DNA of 52,438 nucleotides from Candidatus Kuenenia stuttgartensis (GTDB lineage: Bacteria > Planctomycetota > Planctomycetia > Pirellulales > UBA1268): NCBI GenBank assembly GCA_945870505.1, contig CAMBSN010000010.1, positions 1 to 52,438 on the forward strand. The letters run 5' to 3'. Below, one piece after another: positions 36,800 to 47,561 of this stretch. The notes beneath the pieces are model-generated. The model was given only the letters and a program-made list of their open reading frames with translations. It was not told the origin of the DNA and ran no database searches. How positions within the stretch are numbered: the stretch's first letter is position 1; each line of letters begins with the position of its first letter. A program made the position numbers and the translations under genes.

Positions 36800-38391
36800 C
36801 TATTCCCACTCGATCGTGGCGGGTGGCTTCGAGGAAATGTCGTACACCACGCGGTTCACCCCCCGGACCTCATTGATCACGCGGGTGGAGATCCGGGCGA
36901 GCAGGTCGTAGGGGAGATGGCTCCAGTCGGCCGTCATGAAGTCCTCCGTTTCGACCGCGCGGACGGCGAGGGTGTCTTCATAGGTGCGGGCGTCGCCCAT
37001 GACGCCGACGCTCTGCACGGGCAGGAGCACGGCAAAGGCCTGTGACACCTTCCGCATCAACCCGGCGCGGTCGAGTTCCTCCAGCACGATGGCGTCGGCG
37101 TCGCGGAGCGTGTCGAGCCGGGGTTTCGTGACCTCGCCGAGGCAGCGGACGGCGAGGCCGGGGGCTGCAACTCGGCCTGCCAGACGATCCGCTCCGGCAG
37201 GCCGAGTTGCAGCCCGAGGTGTCGCACCTCGTCCTTGAACAGATCGCGAAGCGGCTCGAAGAGTTCGAACTGCAGGTCGTCGGGCAGGCCGCCGACGTTG
37301 TGGTGGAGTTTGATGGTGGCGGCGGGGCCGTCGGCCGCCGCGCCGCTCTCGATCACGTCGGGGTAGAGCGTGCCCTGGGCCAGGAACCGGGCGTCTTTCA
37401 CCTTGGCCGCCTCCGCCGCGAAGCAATCGACGAACGCCTTGCCGATCCGCCGCCGCTTCTCCTGCGGATCGGTGACGCCCGCAAGCACGCCCAGAAACAG
37501 TTCCTCGGCCGCCACGACGTGGAGGTCGGTCTTGAAGTGCCTGGTGAACTCGTCGATCACCGTCGCGGCTTCGCCTTTCCGCAGCAGGCCGTTGTCAACG
37601 AGGATGCAGGAGAGCTGGTCGCCGATCGCTCGGCTGAGCAGGGCAGCCACGACCGCCGAGTCAACGCCTCCCGACAGCCCGCAGATCACGCGGTCGCCAC
37701 CGACGCGGCGGCGGACATCGGCGATCATCGACTCCGCGAAGTCGTCGAGCCGCCAGGTGCCGTGGCAGCCGCAGGCCTTGCTGAGGAAGTTGGCCAGGAT
37801 CGTGCCGCCCGCCGGCGTGTGGGTCACCTCGGGATGGAACTGCAGCCCGAAGACGGGGAGCGACTTGTGGCGGACGGCGGCGAACGGGCAGGTGGCCGTG
37901 CGGGCCAGTGGCACGAACTCCGCCGCGATGCCGTCGACCTGATCGCCGTGGCTCATCCAGACCTCGGTCCGCCCTGGCACGCCCGCGAACAGCGAGTCGG
38001 CCTCCACGACTTCGCACTCCGACCGCCCATATTCGCGGGCCGCTGCCCGGCCGACGCGGCCGCCGAGTGCGTCGCAGGCGAGCTGCATGCCGTAGCAGAT
38101 GCCGAGCACCGGGATGCCGAGGCGGAAGATCGCGGGATCGCACCGCGGCGCGCCTTCGTCGTACACGCTCGCCGGGCCGCCGGAGAGGATGATGCCCCGT
38201 GGGGCCAACTCGCGGATCCGCGCCGCGGTGATGTCGTGGCGGACGATCTCGCAGTAGACGTGCTGCTCGCGGACGCGGCGGGCGATCAGCTGGGCGTATT
38301 GCGAGCCGAAGTCGAGCACGAGCACACGCTCGGCCTGCTGGCCGGTGGCGGGCTGCTCGGGGCGTGCGGGAGGGGACGCGGTGGGTGTCAT
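36800..38391 (-). pseudogene. guaA: GMP synthase (glutamine-hydrolysing), frameshifted by a fold-back insertion
   Basis: GuaA converts XMP to GMP. The class I amidotransferase part is intact ([15 protein letters not shown] with catalytic Cys; [10 protein letters not shown]), as are the ATP pyrophosphatase loop ([16 protein letters not shown]) and, in another frame, the C-terminal dimerisation domain to [15 protein letters not shown]. Between them the conserved segment after LGLPERIVW, normally RHPFPGPG, is missing. In its place is a 20-bp inverted copy (37162-37181) of sequence lying 14 nt upstream (37196-37215), with a net loss of 1 nt. Translation from ATG 38391 would end early at 37057. 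The repaired length would be about 530 aa, the family size. Being normally essential, this suggests an assembly or read artefact, a second gene copy elsewhere, or true gene loss. Confidence 0.88.
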
Positions 38392-38499
38392 GGCGGGAAG
38401 GGGCTGGAAAAACCGCCGAGTATAGGGCGGCTGCCCCTCCGCCGCGATGCACGGTCGCCGGGCCCGGCCGCGGCGTGTTTGGGGCACCGTGGACCCTGC

Positions 38500-38505
38500 T
38501 ATAGT
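38500..38505 (+). promoter_or_regulatory. TATAGT box 7 nt before the surE start (possible leaderless mRNA)
   Basis: TATAGT (38500-38505) is followed by seven bases and ATG 38513. With normal -10 spacing, transcription would begin at or next to the A of the ATG, giving a leaderless transcript. No Shine-Dalgarno is present and there is no strong -35. Confidence 0.35.
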
Positions 38506-38512
38506 GCCGCCC

Positions 38513-39274
38513 ATGCACATCCTGCTGACCAACGACGACGGCATCTTCGCGCCCGGCATCGCGGCCATGGAACGCGGTCTTCGCGGCATAGGTGAGGTGA
38601 GCGTGGTAGCGCCCTCGACCGAGCAGAGCGGCGTGGGCCACGCCATCACGTTCCTCACGCCGCTGACGGCCAAGGAAGTGTTTGACGGAGACCGCCGCCG
38701 CGGCTGGGCCGTCGACGGCAGCCCGGCGGATGCCGTCAAGCTCGGGATCTCCGAGTTCTGTCCTCGCCGCCCCGACCTCGTCGTCAGTGGAATCAACAGC
38801 GGCCTCAATGCCGGCATCAACGTGCTCTATTCGGGCACCGTCGCCGCGGCGATCGAGGGGGCGTTCTTTGGGATCACGAGCATTGCCGTCTCGCTCGAAT
38901 GGGACGACCACGCCAATTTCGCCCGGGCCGCGGAGATCGCGGTTGACGTCATTCGCGGTCTGCTCGACCGACGGCCTCCGGCCGGAAGCCTGTTCAACAT
39001 CAACATCCCCACGCGGGCGCTCGCCGGCGTACCGGAGTTGCGGGTGGTGCCGATGAGCATCGCCCGCTACGGCGAGGCCTTCGAGCGACGAGTCGATCCC
39101 CGGGGCCGGGCCTACTACTGGGCCACGAACGAGCCCCCGCCGCCGCCGTCGCCCCGAGAATCAGACGTGACGGCGCTCGCCGCGGGGAAGGTGACGCTTA
39201 CGCCACTCGACTACGATCTCACCCACCGCGGCGGACTCGACGAACTCGCGGCGGGCCCGTGGCCGATCAGCTGA
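38513..39274 (+). CDS. surE: 5'/3'-nucleotidase SurE
   Basis: Divalent-metal nucleoside monophosphate phosphatase with exopolyphosphatase activity, active in stationary phase. 253 aa. [16 protein letters not shown] gives the metal-binding DD pair at residues 8-9; [16 protein letters not shown], the Ser39-equivalent region and [10 protein letters not shown] with the conserved Asn follow, then [14 protein letters not shown] 38513 starts directly on the first strand. Divergent from guaA (a purine-nucleotide gene), so a shared nucleotide theme is possible. Followed by a REP cluster. Confidence 0.95.
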   Translation: MHILLTNDDGIFAPGIAAMERGLRGIGEVSVVAPSTEQSGVGHAITFLTPLTAKEVFDGDRRRGWAVDGSPADAVKLGISEFCPRRPDLVVSGINSGLNAGINVLYSGTVAAAIEGAFFGITSIAVSLEWDDHANFARAAEIAVDVIRGLLDRRPPAGSLFNINIPTRALAGVPELRVVPMSIARYGEAFERRVDPRGRAYYWATNEPPPPPSPRESDVTALAAGKVTLTPLDYDLTHRGGLDELAAGPWPIS

Positions 39275-39287
39275 TCTCGCCGGCCCT

Positions 39288-39498
39288 CGTAGCACAGGTT
39301 TTCAACCTGTGTCTTGCCATCGCGGCTGCTCGGGGCTACCCGTGCCCGTCGCCGGACGCTCGCTGCGCCCTTCCTGGGCTTCGCTCGCTCGATGCCGACT
39401 TCGCTCCGCCATCCATGGCTGCGCTTGTCAGCAACGCCGGCTCCAGGGCAAAGGCAACCCCTCGCTGCCTCTCGTAGCACAGGTTGTCAACCTGTGTG
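39288..39498. repeat. REP pair flanking structured core (copy 3)
   Basis: Full palindromes at 39288-39312 and 39473-39498 in direct orientation enclose a core (39313-39472) homologous to 21156-21319. The hairpin arms are GCCGAC (39394-39399) and GTCAGC (39427-39432): one pair is a C-A mismatch read on plus but a G-T wobble read on minus. It is in the convergent gap between surE and the Ser/Thr kinase gene. Confidence 0.8.
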
Positions 39499-39517
39499 CC
39501 TTGAAGGACTGCCCGGT

Positions 39518-39612
39518 AAAACGGTGACAGCCACCTTTTGTCTGGAGACCCCGGCCTTTGGCCGGGGCCGTGTCGCCTGTGGCGACCGGCAAAAGGTGGC
39601 TGTCACCGTTTT
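39518..39612. repeat. Long palindrome able to form a three-way junction
   Basis: Outer arms 39518-39540 and 39590-39612 are perfect 23-bp inverted copies (AAAACGGTGACAGCCACC...). The 49-nt middle holds an 8-bp hairpin CCCCGGCC/GGCCGGGG (39549-39556 with 39560-39567, loop TTT) and a second hairpin (39568-39577 with 39581-39589, GTCGCC/GGCGAC plus CCG/CGG). The A-tract before and T-tract after the outer stem would suit a bidirectional terminator for surE and the facing kinase gene. It is unrelated in sequence to the GTAG repeats and occurs once here. Confidence 0.8.
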
Positions 39613-39631
39613 CCCTCGCGAGGTTCAGGTG

Positions 39632-41074
39632 CTACCCGTAGTACTTGAGCGCGACAGCCACCGCGAGGCCGATCGCCAGGAGCACCCCAATCGCGACGGC
39701 GATCCAGGCGCCGAGCGGCAGGCCGGCGATGTCGCGGCGCGGCCGCCTCGGCTTCGTGGGGCTACTCGCGGCGGCCGGCGACGCAGTGTCGATCCGTACG
39801 GGCGGGATTTCGGCCGCGGGGCGCGGCAGCGGTTGCGTGCGCGTGATGCTCGACGGTGAAGGCGTGCGTGCGAGGCTGCCGGAGCCGCCGGGCGACGGCG
39901 GAGCGGCCGCAGGGAAGATGCCGCTCGAGCCGCTGCCCGGGCCGCTTCGCCCAACGATACCACTGCCCGAGTCGTGGCCGACGACCGCGCGGCGGGGCAG
40001 CGGCCGTCGCGGCGTGTCCGAGCGGGCCGCCGGCGTGGCCGGCATCGCCGAGCCGAGCCAGGCGCCGAGCGCGTCGGCCACCTCCTGCGCCGACTGGGGC
40101 CTTCCATCGGGGTGCTTCTGGAGCATCCGGAAGTAGAGGTCAGCAATCGCAATCGGCACGTCGGGCCGCTGCTCAATGAGGTTGGGCGGCGGCTTGGTGA
40201 GATGGGCCTGAAGTCGCTCCGCGAGCTTGCCGGTGGCGAACGGCGGCCTGCCGACAAGTAGGTAGTAGAGCGTGCACCCGAGCGAATAGATGTCGCTGCA
40301 GCGATCGGCCTTGTGGCTGTCGGTCGCCTGTTCGGGGGCGAGATAGTCGACCGTGCCGAGCACCTTCTCGTCGTGCTCGCGAGTCAGCGACCCGTCCTCG
40401 TCGCCACCCGCGAGGGCGAGCCCGAGGTCGAGAACCTTCACGGTGCCCCGGTGGTCGAGCATCAGGTTCGCCGGCTTGACGTCGCGGTGGATCAAGCCCT
40501 CCTCGTGGGCATGCTGGAGGCCAAGGGCCGCCTGGCGGATGTATTCGGCCGCCTCGCGGACCGGCAGCGGACCGTCTCGCTTCACCTTCGCATGGAGATC
40601 GATGCCGTCGATGTACTCCATGGCGATGAAGTGGATCGAACCGGCCGTGTCGAGGTCGAACGTGCGAACGATGTTGGGATGATTGAGGCGGGCCGACTGC
40701 CGGGCCTCCCGCTCGAAGCGGGCGAGATACGAGGTCTGATCGACCCGCTTGACCGGTAGCACCTTGACCGCGGCCTTGCTCTTGAGGGTGGCGTGCTCGG
40801 CGAGGTAGACGCTGCTCATGCCCCCCGCGCCGAGCAGCTTCAGGAGCCGGTACTTGCCGAGTGCGAACCCCTTGTAGCGGCCCTTCAGCAGCTGCTCGAT
40901 CTGCCACCGGGTCAGGAGCCCTGAGTCGGTGAGGGCCTGGAGCATGGGCTCCGGCGGCAGGCCGGCGTGGGCGATCCAGGGCTCGACGGCGGCCGTGAGC
41001 CGGGCATCCTCCACGAGGCCGCTGCGGCGGACAACCTGCAGGAACTCATCGACGGACTGGACCGGCGCGGACAT
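39632..41074 (-). CDS. Membrane-anchored Hanks-type Ser/Thr protein kinase
   Basis: 480 aa from ATG 41074; GTG 41086 four codons upstream is an alternative. Residues 1-70 are a helical N-terminal region (DEFLQVVRRSGLV, LLKGRYKGF) typical of planctomycete kinases. The kinase domain (about 75-340) has the Gly loop LGAGGMSSVYLAEH, VKVLP Lys, LIHRDVKPANLML catalytic loop, LDLGLA instead of DFG, and GTVDYLAPEQ. A Pro/Ser-rich linker (about 345-440) leads to one C-terminal membrane helix (GAWIAVAIGVLLAIGLAVAV) with four residues after it, so no extracellular sensor domain exists. Substrate unknown. Confidence 0.93.
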   Translation of the reverse strand: MSAPVQSVDEFLQVVRRSGLVEDARLTAAVEPWIAHAGLPPEPMLQALTDSGLLTRWQIEQLLKGRYKGFALGKYRLLKLLGAGGMSSVYLAEHATLKSKAAVKVLPVKRVDQTSYLARFEREARQSARLNHPNIVRTFDLDTAGSIHFIAMEYIDGIDLHAKVKRDGPLPVREAAEYIRQAALGLQHAHEEGLIHRDVKPANLMLDHRGTVKVLDLGLALAGGDEDGSLTREHDEKVLGTVDYLAPEQATDSHKADRCSDIYSLGCTLYYLLVGRPPFATGKLAERLQAHLTKPPPNLIEQRPDVPIAIADLYFRMLQKHPDGRPQSAQEVADALGAWLGSAMPATPAARSDTPRRPLPRRAVVGHDSGSGIVGRSGPGSGSSGIFPAAAPPSPGGSGSLARTPSPSSITRTQPLPRPAAEIPPVRIDTASPAAASSPTKPRRPRRDIAGLPLGAWIAVAIGVLLAIGLAVAVALKYYG

Positions 41075-41155
41075 CGGCGGCGACACTCGGGAGTGACCGT
41101 GAGCGGGGGCCGCGACCGCGCGGCCCTGTTTCTTCCCCGAATCCTACTCCAAATC

Positions 41156-41392
41156 GTGACCTGGGTGCTCTATTCTCGACGCGGCTGCCACCTCTGCGAG
41201 GCAGCGGAGGACATCGTCGTCGCCCATCGGTCCGACGTGGTCGTGATCGACGTCGATCGCGACGCTCAGGCGCGGGCGCGATTCGATCTCCGTGTGCCCG
41301 TGCTCGAGATCGACGGTGCGGTGGCGGTCGAGGGCCGGTTCGACGAGGCCACCATCGCCCGCCTCGCTGCGGGCCAGGGATCAGACGCCTAG
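41156..41392 (+). CDS. Small glutaredoxin-like protein
   Basis: 78 aa from GTG 41156. VLYSRRGCHLCEAAEDIV carries a CxxC redox pair (C11, C14) after the first strand, and RVPVLEIDGAVAVEG has the cis-Pro strand of thioredoxin folds, as in the DUF836/glutaredoxin-like family. It is probably a small cytoplasmic thiol oxidoreductase. The start codon is uncertain, with GTG 41165 also possible; a longer frame antisense to the kinase is rejected. It overlaps the convergent HAD gene by 12 nt, one of only two convergent pairs here lacking REP repeats. Confidence 0.8.
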   Translation: MTWVLYSRRGCHLCEAAEDIVVAHRSDVVVIDVDRDAQARARFDLRVPVLEIDGAVAVEGRFDEATIARLAAGQGSDA

Positions 41393-42001
41393 TCGCAGGC
41401 CGCGGCGGGCGAGTTGGTCGGCGAGTTGGTGTGCCGAGACGAAGAGCTCCGCGTCCCAGCCGACGGTGCGGGCCGTGTCGATGTGCGGCGCGAGGTCGTC
41501 GCAGAAGAAGATCCGCTCCGGCGGCACGCCCGCCCGGGCGGTCGCCACGTCGTAGATCGCCCGTTCAGGCTTCGCGGAGTGCTCCTCGTGACTGAGCACG
41601 ATCTCGCGAAACCCACCCGGCAGGATCGCGTAGCCGCCGGAGATGAGGAACTTCCAGTGGGGGTCGCAGGTGTTGGAGAGGATGCCCATCGGCACTCCCG
41701 CCCGGCGGCAGCCCGCGATGATCGGCAGCATCGCCGTGTTGAGTCGAAACATGTCGCTGGCCGCCCGGGCCAGCGCGGCGGGATCGGGCTGCGTGCCGGT
41801 GCGGCGGGAGAATTCGGCGTGGAACTCGGGCCAGTCGATGTCGCCGCGTTCGATCGCCTTTTGCAGCCCCCCTTCCATGACCACGTCGTGAACCGTCGCC
41901 GCATCGGTGCCGCTGACCGCGGCCATCGACGCAAACGACCGGTCGCGGTCGAAGAAGAAGACGACGTTACCAAGGTCGAGGTAGATGAAGGCGGGGGGCA
42001 T
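41381..42001 (-). CDS. HAD superfamily hydrolase (YihX-like phosphatase)
   Basis: 206 aa from ATG 42001. Motif I is [12 protein letters not shown], motif [10 protein letters not shown], motif III a Lys in [11 protein letters not shown], and motif [16 protein letters not shown]. The DxGN form of motif I matches the YihX/alpha-glucose-1-phosphatase subgroup. The cap is a small helical insertion (about 15-95). Substrate not assignable. A longer in-frame start lies within the ilvD leader and is rejected. Convergent overlap with the glutaredoxin-like gene; divergent from ilvD. Confidence 0.88.
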   Translation of the reverse strand: MPPAFIYLDLGNVVFFFDRDRSFASMAAVSGTDAATVHDVVMEGGLQKAIERGDIDWPEFHAEFSRRTGTQPDPAALARAASDMFRLNTAMLPIIAGCRRAGVPMGILSNTCDPHWKFLISGGYAILPGGFREIVLSHEEHSAKPERAIYDVATARAGVPPERIFFCDDLAPHIDTARTVGWDAELFVSAHQLADQLARRGLRLGV

Positions 42002-42153
42002 CGGTGCGTCCGGGACGACAGGCGGGGCGGCCGAAGGCGCGCTGGCGGCTTTCAAACCGCTGCGCAGCATACTATCCTGCCCCGCTCCGTCACTGGTCGC
42101 GGCTGTCGCGGCAGCGCCGGCGGGGCCGGCACCACCGTCAGGAACCCTCGATC

Positions 42154-43833
42154 ATGTCCGTGCTCAATCGCACCAGTTCCAGGATCACGCAGCCACGCTC
42201 GCAGGGGGCATCGCAGGCGATGCTGCTGGGCACCGGGCTCCAGCCCGCCGACCTCGACAAGGCGCAGGTCGGCATCGCGAGCATGTGGTACGAGGGCAAC
42301 ACCTGCAACATGCATCTCGACCGTCTCGCGGCCAAGGTCCGCGAGGGCGTCTTGGCTGCCGGCATGGTCGGCATGCGGTTCAATACCATCGGCGTCAGCG
42401 ACGGCATCTCGATGGGCACCGACGGGATGAGCTTCTCGCTGCCGTCCCGCGACATCATCGCCGACTCGATCGAGACGGTGATGCAGGCGCAGTGGTACGA
42501 CGGCCTCGTGGCCATCCCCGGCTGCGATAAGAACATGCCCGGCTGCCTGATCGCGATGGGCCGTCTCAATCGTCCGGCGCTGATGGTCTACGGCGGTACG
42601 ATCAAGCCGGGTCACCTCGCCGACGGCACGGTGCTCGACATTGTCTCGGCGTTTCAGTGCTACGGCGAATACGTCGCGGGCCGGATCGACGACACGCGGC
42701 GGGGCGACATCGTCCGCCACTCCTGCCCCGGAGCAGGAGCCTGCGGCGGGATGTACACGGCCAACACCATGGCGACGGCGATCGAGGCCTTGGGCATGTC
42801 GCTGCCCGACAGCGCCTCGATCCCGGCCGAGCATCCGGGCAAGGCCGAGGAATGCCTGCGGGCCGGTGCGGCGATTCGCCACCTGCTCGAACTCGATCTC
42901 AAGCCCCGCGACATCATGACCCGCCGCGCCTTCGAGAACGCGATCGTCACGGTGATGGCGCTGGGCGGTTCGACCAACGCGGTTCTCCACCTGATCGCGA
43001 TGGCCCGCGCCGTCGATGTCGATCTCGGGCCGGCCGACTTCCAGAAGGTTGCCCGCCGCATTCCCTACCTCGCGGACCTCAAGCCGAGCGGGAAGTTCGT
43101 GCAGGAAGACCTGCACTCGATCGGCGGCACCAGCGGCCTGATGAAATACCTGCTCGACAAGGGACTGATGGACGGTGACTGCATGACCGTCACCGGCAAG
43201 ACGCTCGCCGAAAACCTCGCCACGAGCAAGGGCCTCGCCGCTGGCCAGAAAATCATCCGGCCCGTCGAAGAACCACTGAAGAAGACCGGGCACATCACGA
43301 TCCTTCACGGCAACCTCGCCCCCGATTCGGCCGTCGCAAAGATCACCGGCAAGGAGGGCTCGCGGTTTCGCGGCCCGGCCCGCGTGTTTGACAGCGAGGA
43401 GGCGATGCTGGCGGCGCTTGAGCAGGGCGTCATCAAGCGGGGTGATGTGGTGATCATCCGCTACGAGGGCCCGAAGGGTGGCCCCGGGATGCCCGAAATG
43501 CTCACGCCCACCTCGGCACTCGTGGGAGCCGGCCTCGGCAACGACGTGGCCCTGATCACCGACGGCCGCTTCTCGGGCGGTTCGCACGGCTTCATCGTGG
43601 GGCACGTGGTGCCGGAGGCTCAGGATGGCGGTCCGCTCGCCCTGGTGAAGGACGGCGACGTGGTGGTGATCGACGCCGACACCGCCGCGATCGATGCGGA
43701 GGTTTCGGACGAAGAGTTCGCCCGTCGCAAGGCGGAGTGGAAGGCGCCGCCGCTCAAGGCTACCCGCGGGATCCTCGCGAAGTACATCCGCTGCGTGGCC
43801 CCGGCCTCGAGGGGATGCGTGACCGACGAGTGA
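42154..43833 (+). CDS. ilvD: Dihydroxy-acid dehydratase
   Basis: Third step of valine, leucine and isoleucine synthesis; an Fe-S dehydratase. 559 aa. [24 protein letters not shown] and [17 protein letters not shown] contain the three cluster Cys; [14 protein letters not shown] and the C-terminal [15 protein letters not shown] are family signatures. ATG 42154 begins [13 protein letters not shown]; extensions upstream are rejected. A TATCCT-like box lies near 42070. Followed by a REP cluster. Confidence 0.96.
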   Translation: MSVLNRTSSRITQPRSQGASQAMLLGTGLQPADLDKAQVGIASMWYEGNTCNMHLDRLAAKVREGVLAAGMVGMRFNTIGVSDGISMGTDGMSFSLPSRDIIADSIETVMQAQWYDGLVAIPGCDKNMPGCLIAMGRLNRPALMVYGGTIKPGHLADGTVLDIVSAFQCYGEYVAGRIDDTRRGDIVRHSCPGAGACGGMYTANTMATAIEALGMSLPDSASIPAEHPGKAEECLRAGAAIRHLLELDLKPRDIMTRRAFENAIVTVMALGGSTNAVLHLIAMARAVDVDLGPADFQKVARRIPYLADLKPSGKFVQEDLHSIGGTSGLMKYLLDKGLMDGDCMTVTGKTLAENLATSKGLAAGQKIIRPVEEPLKKTGHITILHGNLAPDSAVAKITGKEGSRFRGPARVFDSEEAMLAALEQGVIKRGDVVIIRYEGPKGGPGMPEMLTPTSALVGAGLGNDVALITDGRFSGGSHGFIVGHVVPEAQDGGPLALVKDGDVVVIDADTAAIDAEVSDEEFARRKAEWKAPPLKATRGILAKYIRCVAPASRGCVTDE

Positions 43834-43847
43834 CCGGCTCGCGAACG

Positions 43848-43999
43848 TCGTAGCCGCAGGTTGGCAACCTGCGGTGAGGCACAGGTTGACAACCTGTGCT
43901 ACTGGGAGCAGGAAACGTAGAGCAGGTTGGTAACCTGCGGTGCGGCCACAGGTTGGAAACCTGTGCTACGTGAGGCACAGGTTGACAACCTGTGCTACG
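43848..43999. repeat. REP cluster: two REPIN units plus one single palindrome
   Basis: Units 43848-43903 and 43916-43970 each start GTAG and end GCTAC with two palindromes inside, like those at 7257-7478; a further CACAGGTT/AACCTGTG palindrome ends at 43999. A half-repeat remnant (CCTGCGCTACG) continues to about 44014. The cluster fills the convergent gap between ilvD and the proline-rich protein gene. Confidence 0.82.
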
Positions 44000-44024
44000 G
44001 GGGCCTGCGCTACGGGAACCGCTC

Positions 44025-44987
44025 CTACCGGATCGGCAGCGTCTCGATTGGCACCGGCGGACCCGGGGCGATCTGTGCGCCCGGCGGGAGTTGCTCGGGA
44101 GGAATCGGGGCTCCGTAGACGGGGCCCTGCGGGACGGGCGGTGCCGCCGGTGGAAGGCCCGGCTGTGGCACTGCGACGCCGCTTGCATCGGGCGGCTGGT
44201 AGTAGGGTTCGGCCTGTTGCTGCGGCGGTACGCCCAGTTTGGCCAGCACCAGCGCAAGCATCTTTTGCTCGAGCTTGGGGTCGCGGCCGAGCGGGATCCA
44301 GCCGAGGTTGGGTGTGGGGCTCGCGACCGGCCGCGGTTGATCGCCCACCTGCTGCCCGAGCGTGGGCAGCGGGGTGCCGTAGCGGTAGAGCGAGTCGTCG
44401 TTGCGGAAGGAGGCACCACCGGTGGTCGCCCGCATCGGCCGTGGCAGGTATTCGAGTTCCTTGTTGACCACGACCTCGACCCGCCAGCCGGCGGAGTCGG
44501 GAGTGAGCCGCATGGTCGCGATCCGGCGGATCGACTGCAGCGTGGCCTCCCACCGCTCGTCCCAGCCCACCGAATCGCCCCGCCACGGCTCGAGGACGGT
44601 CGCGCCGGTTTGGGGGAAGGTGTCGATGCGGCCCTCGGTCGGCACGCCATTGGCAAACACCACCCGTTGCTCCGAGTGCACCTTGAAGAAGTCGTCGGTC
44701 ACGTCCACGAGCTTCGTCCACACGAGTTCAGCGTCGAGCGGCGGGATGACGACCGCGTTGCGGGGCGTCGGAGGCGGTCCGGGCATCACCGGCCCGCCGG
44801 GGCCGATCACCGCGCCCTCGGGCAGCAGTGCGAATGGATTCGGCTGGACAGCGTTCGACTGGGGGCCGATTGGCGCCGGCAAGATCATCGGCGTCGCCTG
44901 CGGCGGAGGCAACTGCTCCTGCGCGGCGGCCCACGACCCCGCCGACAGGGTTGCGACCAGCATCACGATAGCGAACGGGCGACGCAT
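44025..44987 (-). CDS. Secreted proline-rich protein, planctomycete type, unknown function
   Basis: 320 aa from ATG 44987. A signal peptide (MRRPFAIVMLVATLSAG ... WAAAQ) is followed by a Pro-rich stretch (about 24-75), a folded domain (about 80-190) with DDFFKVHSEQRV, EGRIDTFPQTGATVLEPW and TLQSIRRIATMRL, and a second Pro/Gln-rich tail. EGRIDTFP and the LQSIRR motif recur, to my recollection, in many unannotated planctomycete envelope proteins, but no function is known to me. The 13-codon-longer frame (45026) would precede the signal peptide and is less likely. Divergent from katG. Confidence 0.75.
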   Translation of the reverse strand: MRRPFAIVMLVATLSAGSWAAAQEQLPPPQATPMILPAPIGPQSNAVQPNPFALLPEGAVIGPGGPVMPGPPPTPRNAVVIPPLDAELVWTKLVDVTDDFFKVHSEQRVVFANGVPTEGRIDTFPQTGATVLEPWRGDSVGWDERWEATLQSIRRIATMRLTPDSAGWRVEVVVNKELEYLPRPMRATTGGASFRNDDSLYRYGTPLPTLGQQVGDQPRPVASPTPNLGWIPLGRDPKLEQKMLALVLAKLGVPPQQQAEPYYQPPDASGVAVPQPGLPPAAPPVPQGPVYGAPIPPEQLPPGAQIAPGPPVPIETLPIR

Positions 44988-45141
44988 CCGGGATTCCCGC
45001 AGGAGCCGCGGATCGTCCCGGAACATCGGCGATCGCTCAAGGGCAGTTCAGGCCCGGGAAACAGTGCGATTTCGCCGTAGACACCAACTGATCGCAGCGA
45101 ATGTCCCGCAGGCGAGGACTGTCGGGCCCGCACTGCCGTAG

Positions 45142-47550
<2,409 letters not shown>

Positions 47551-47561
47551 GGGGCTTCGCG

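Noticed and set aside
37057-37215. Programmed frameshift in guaA
   Set aside because: No slippery heptamer is seen and the conserved residues are replaced, not merely shifted; the inverted copy explains the change completely.
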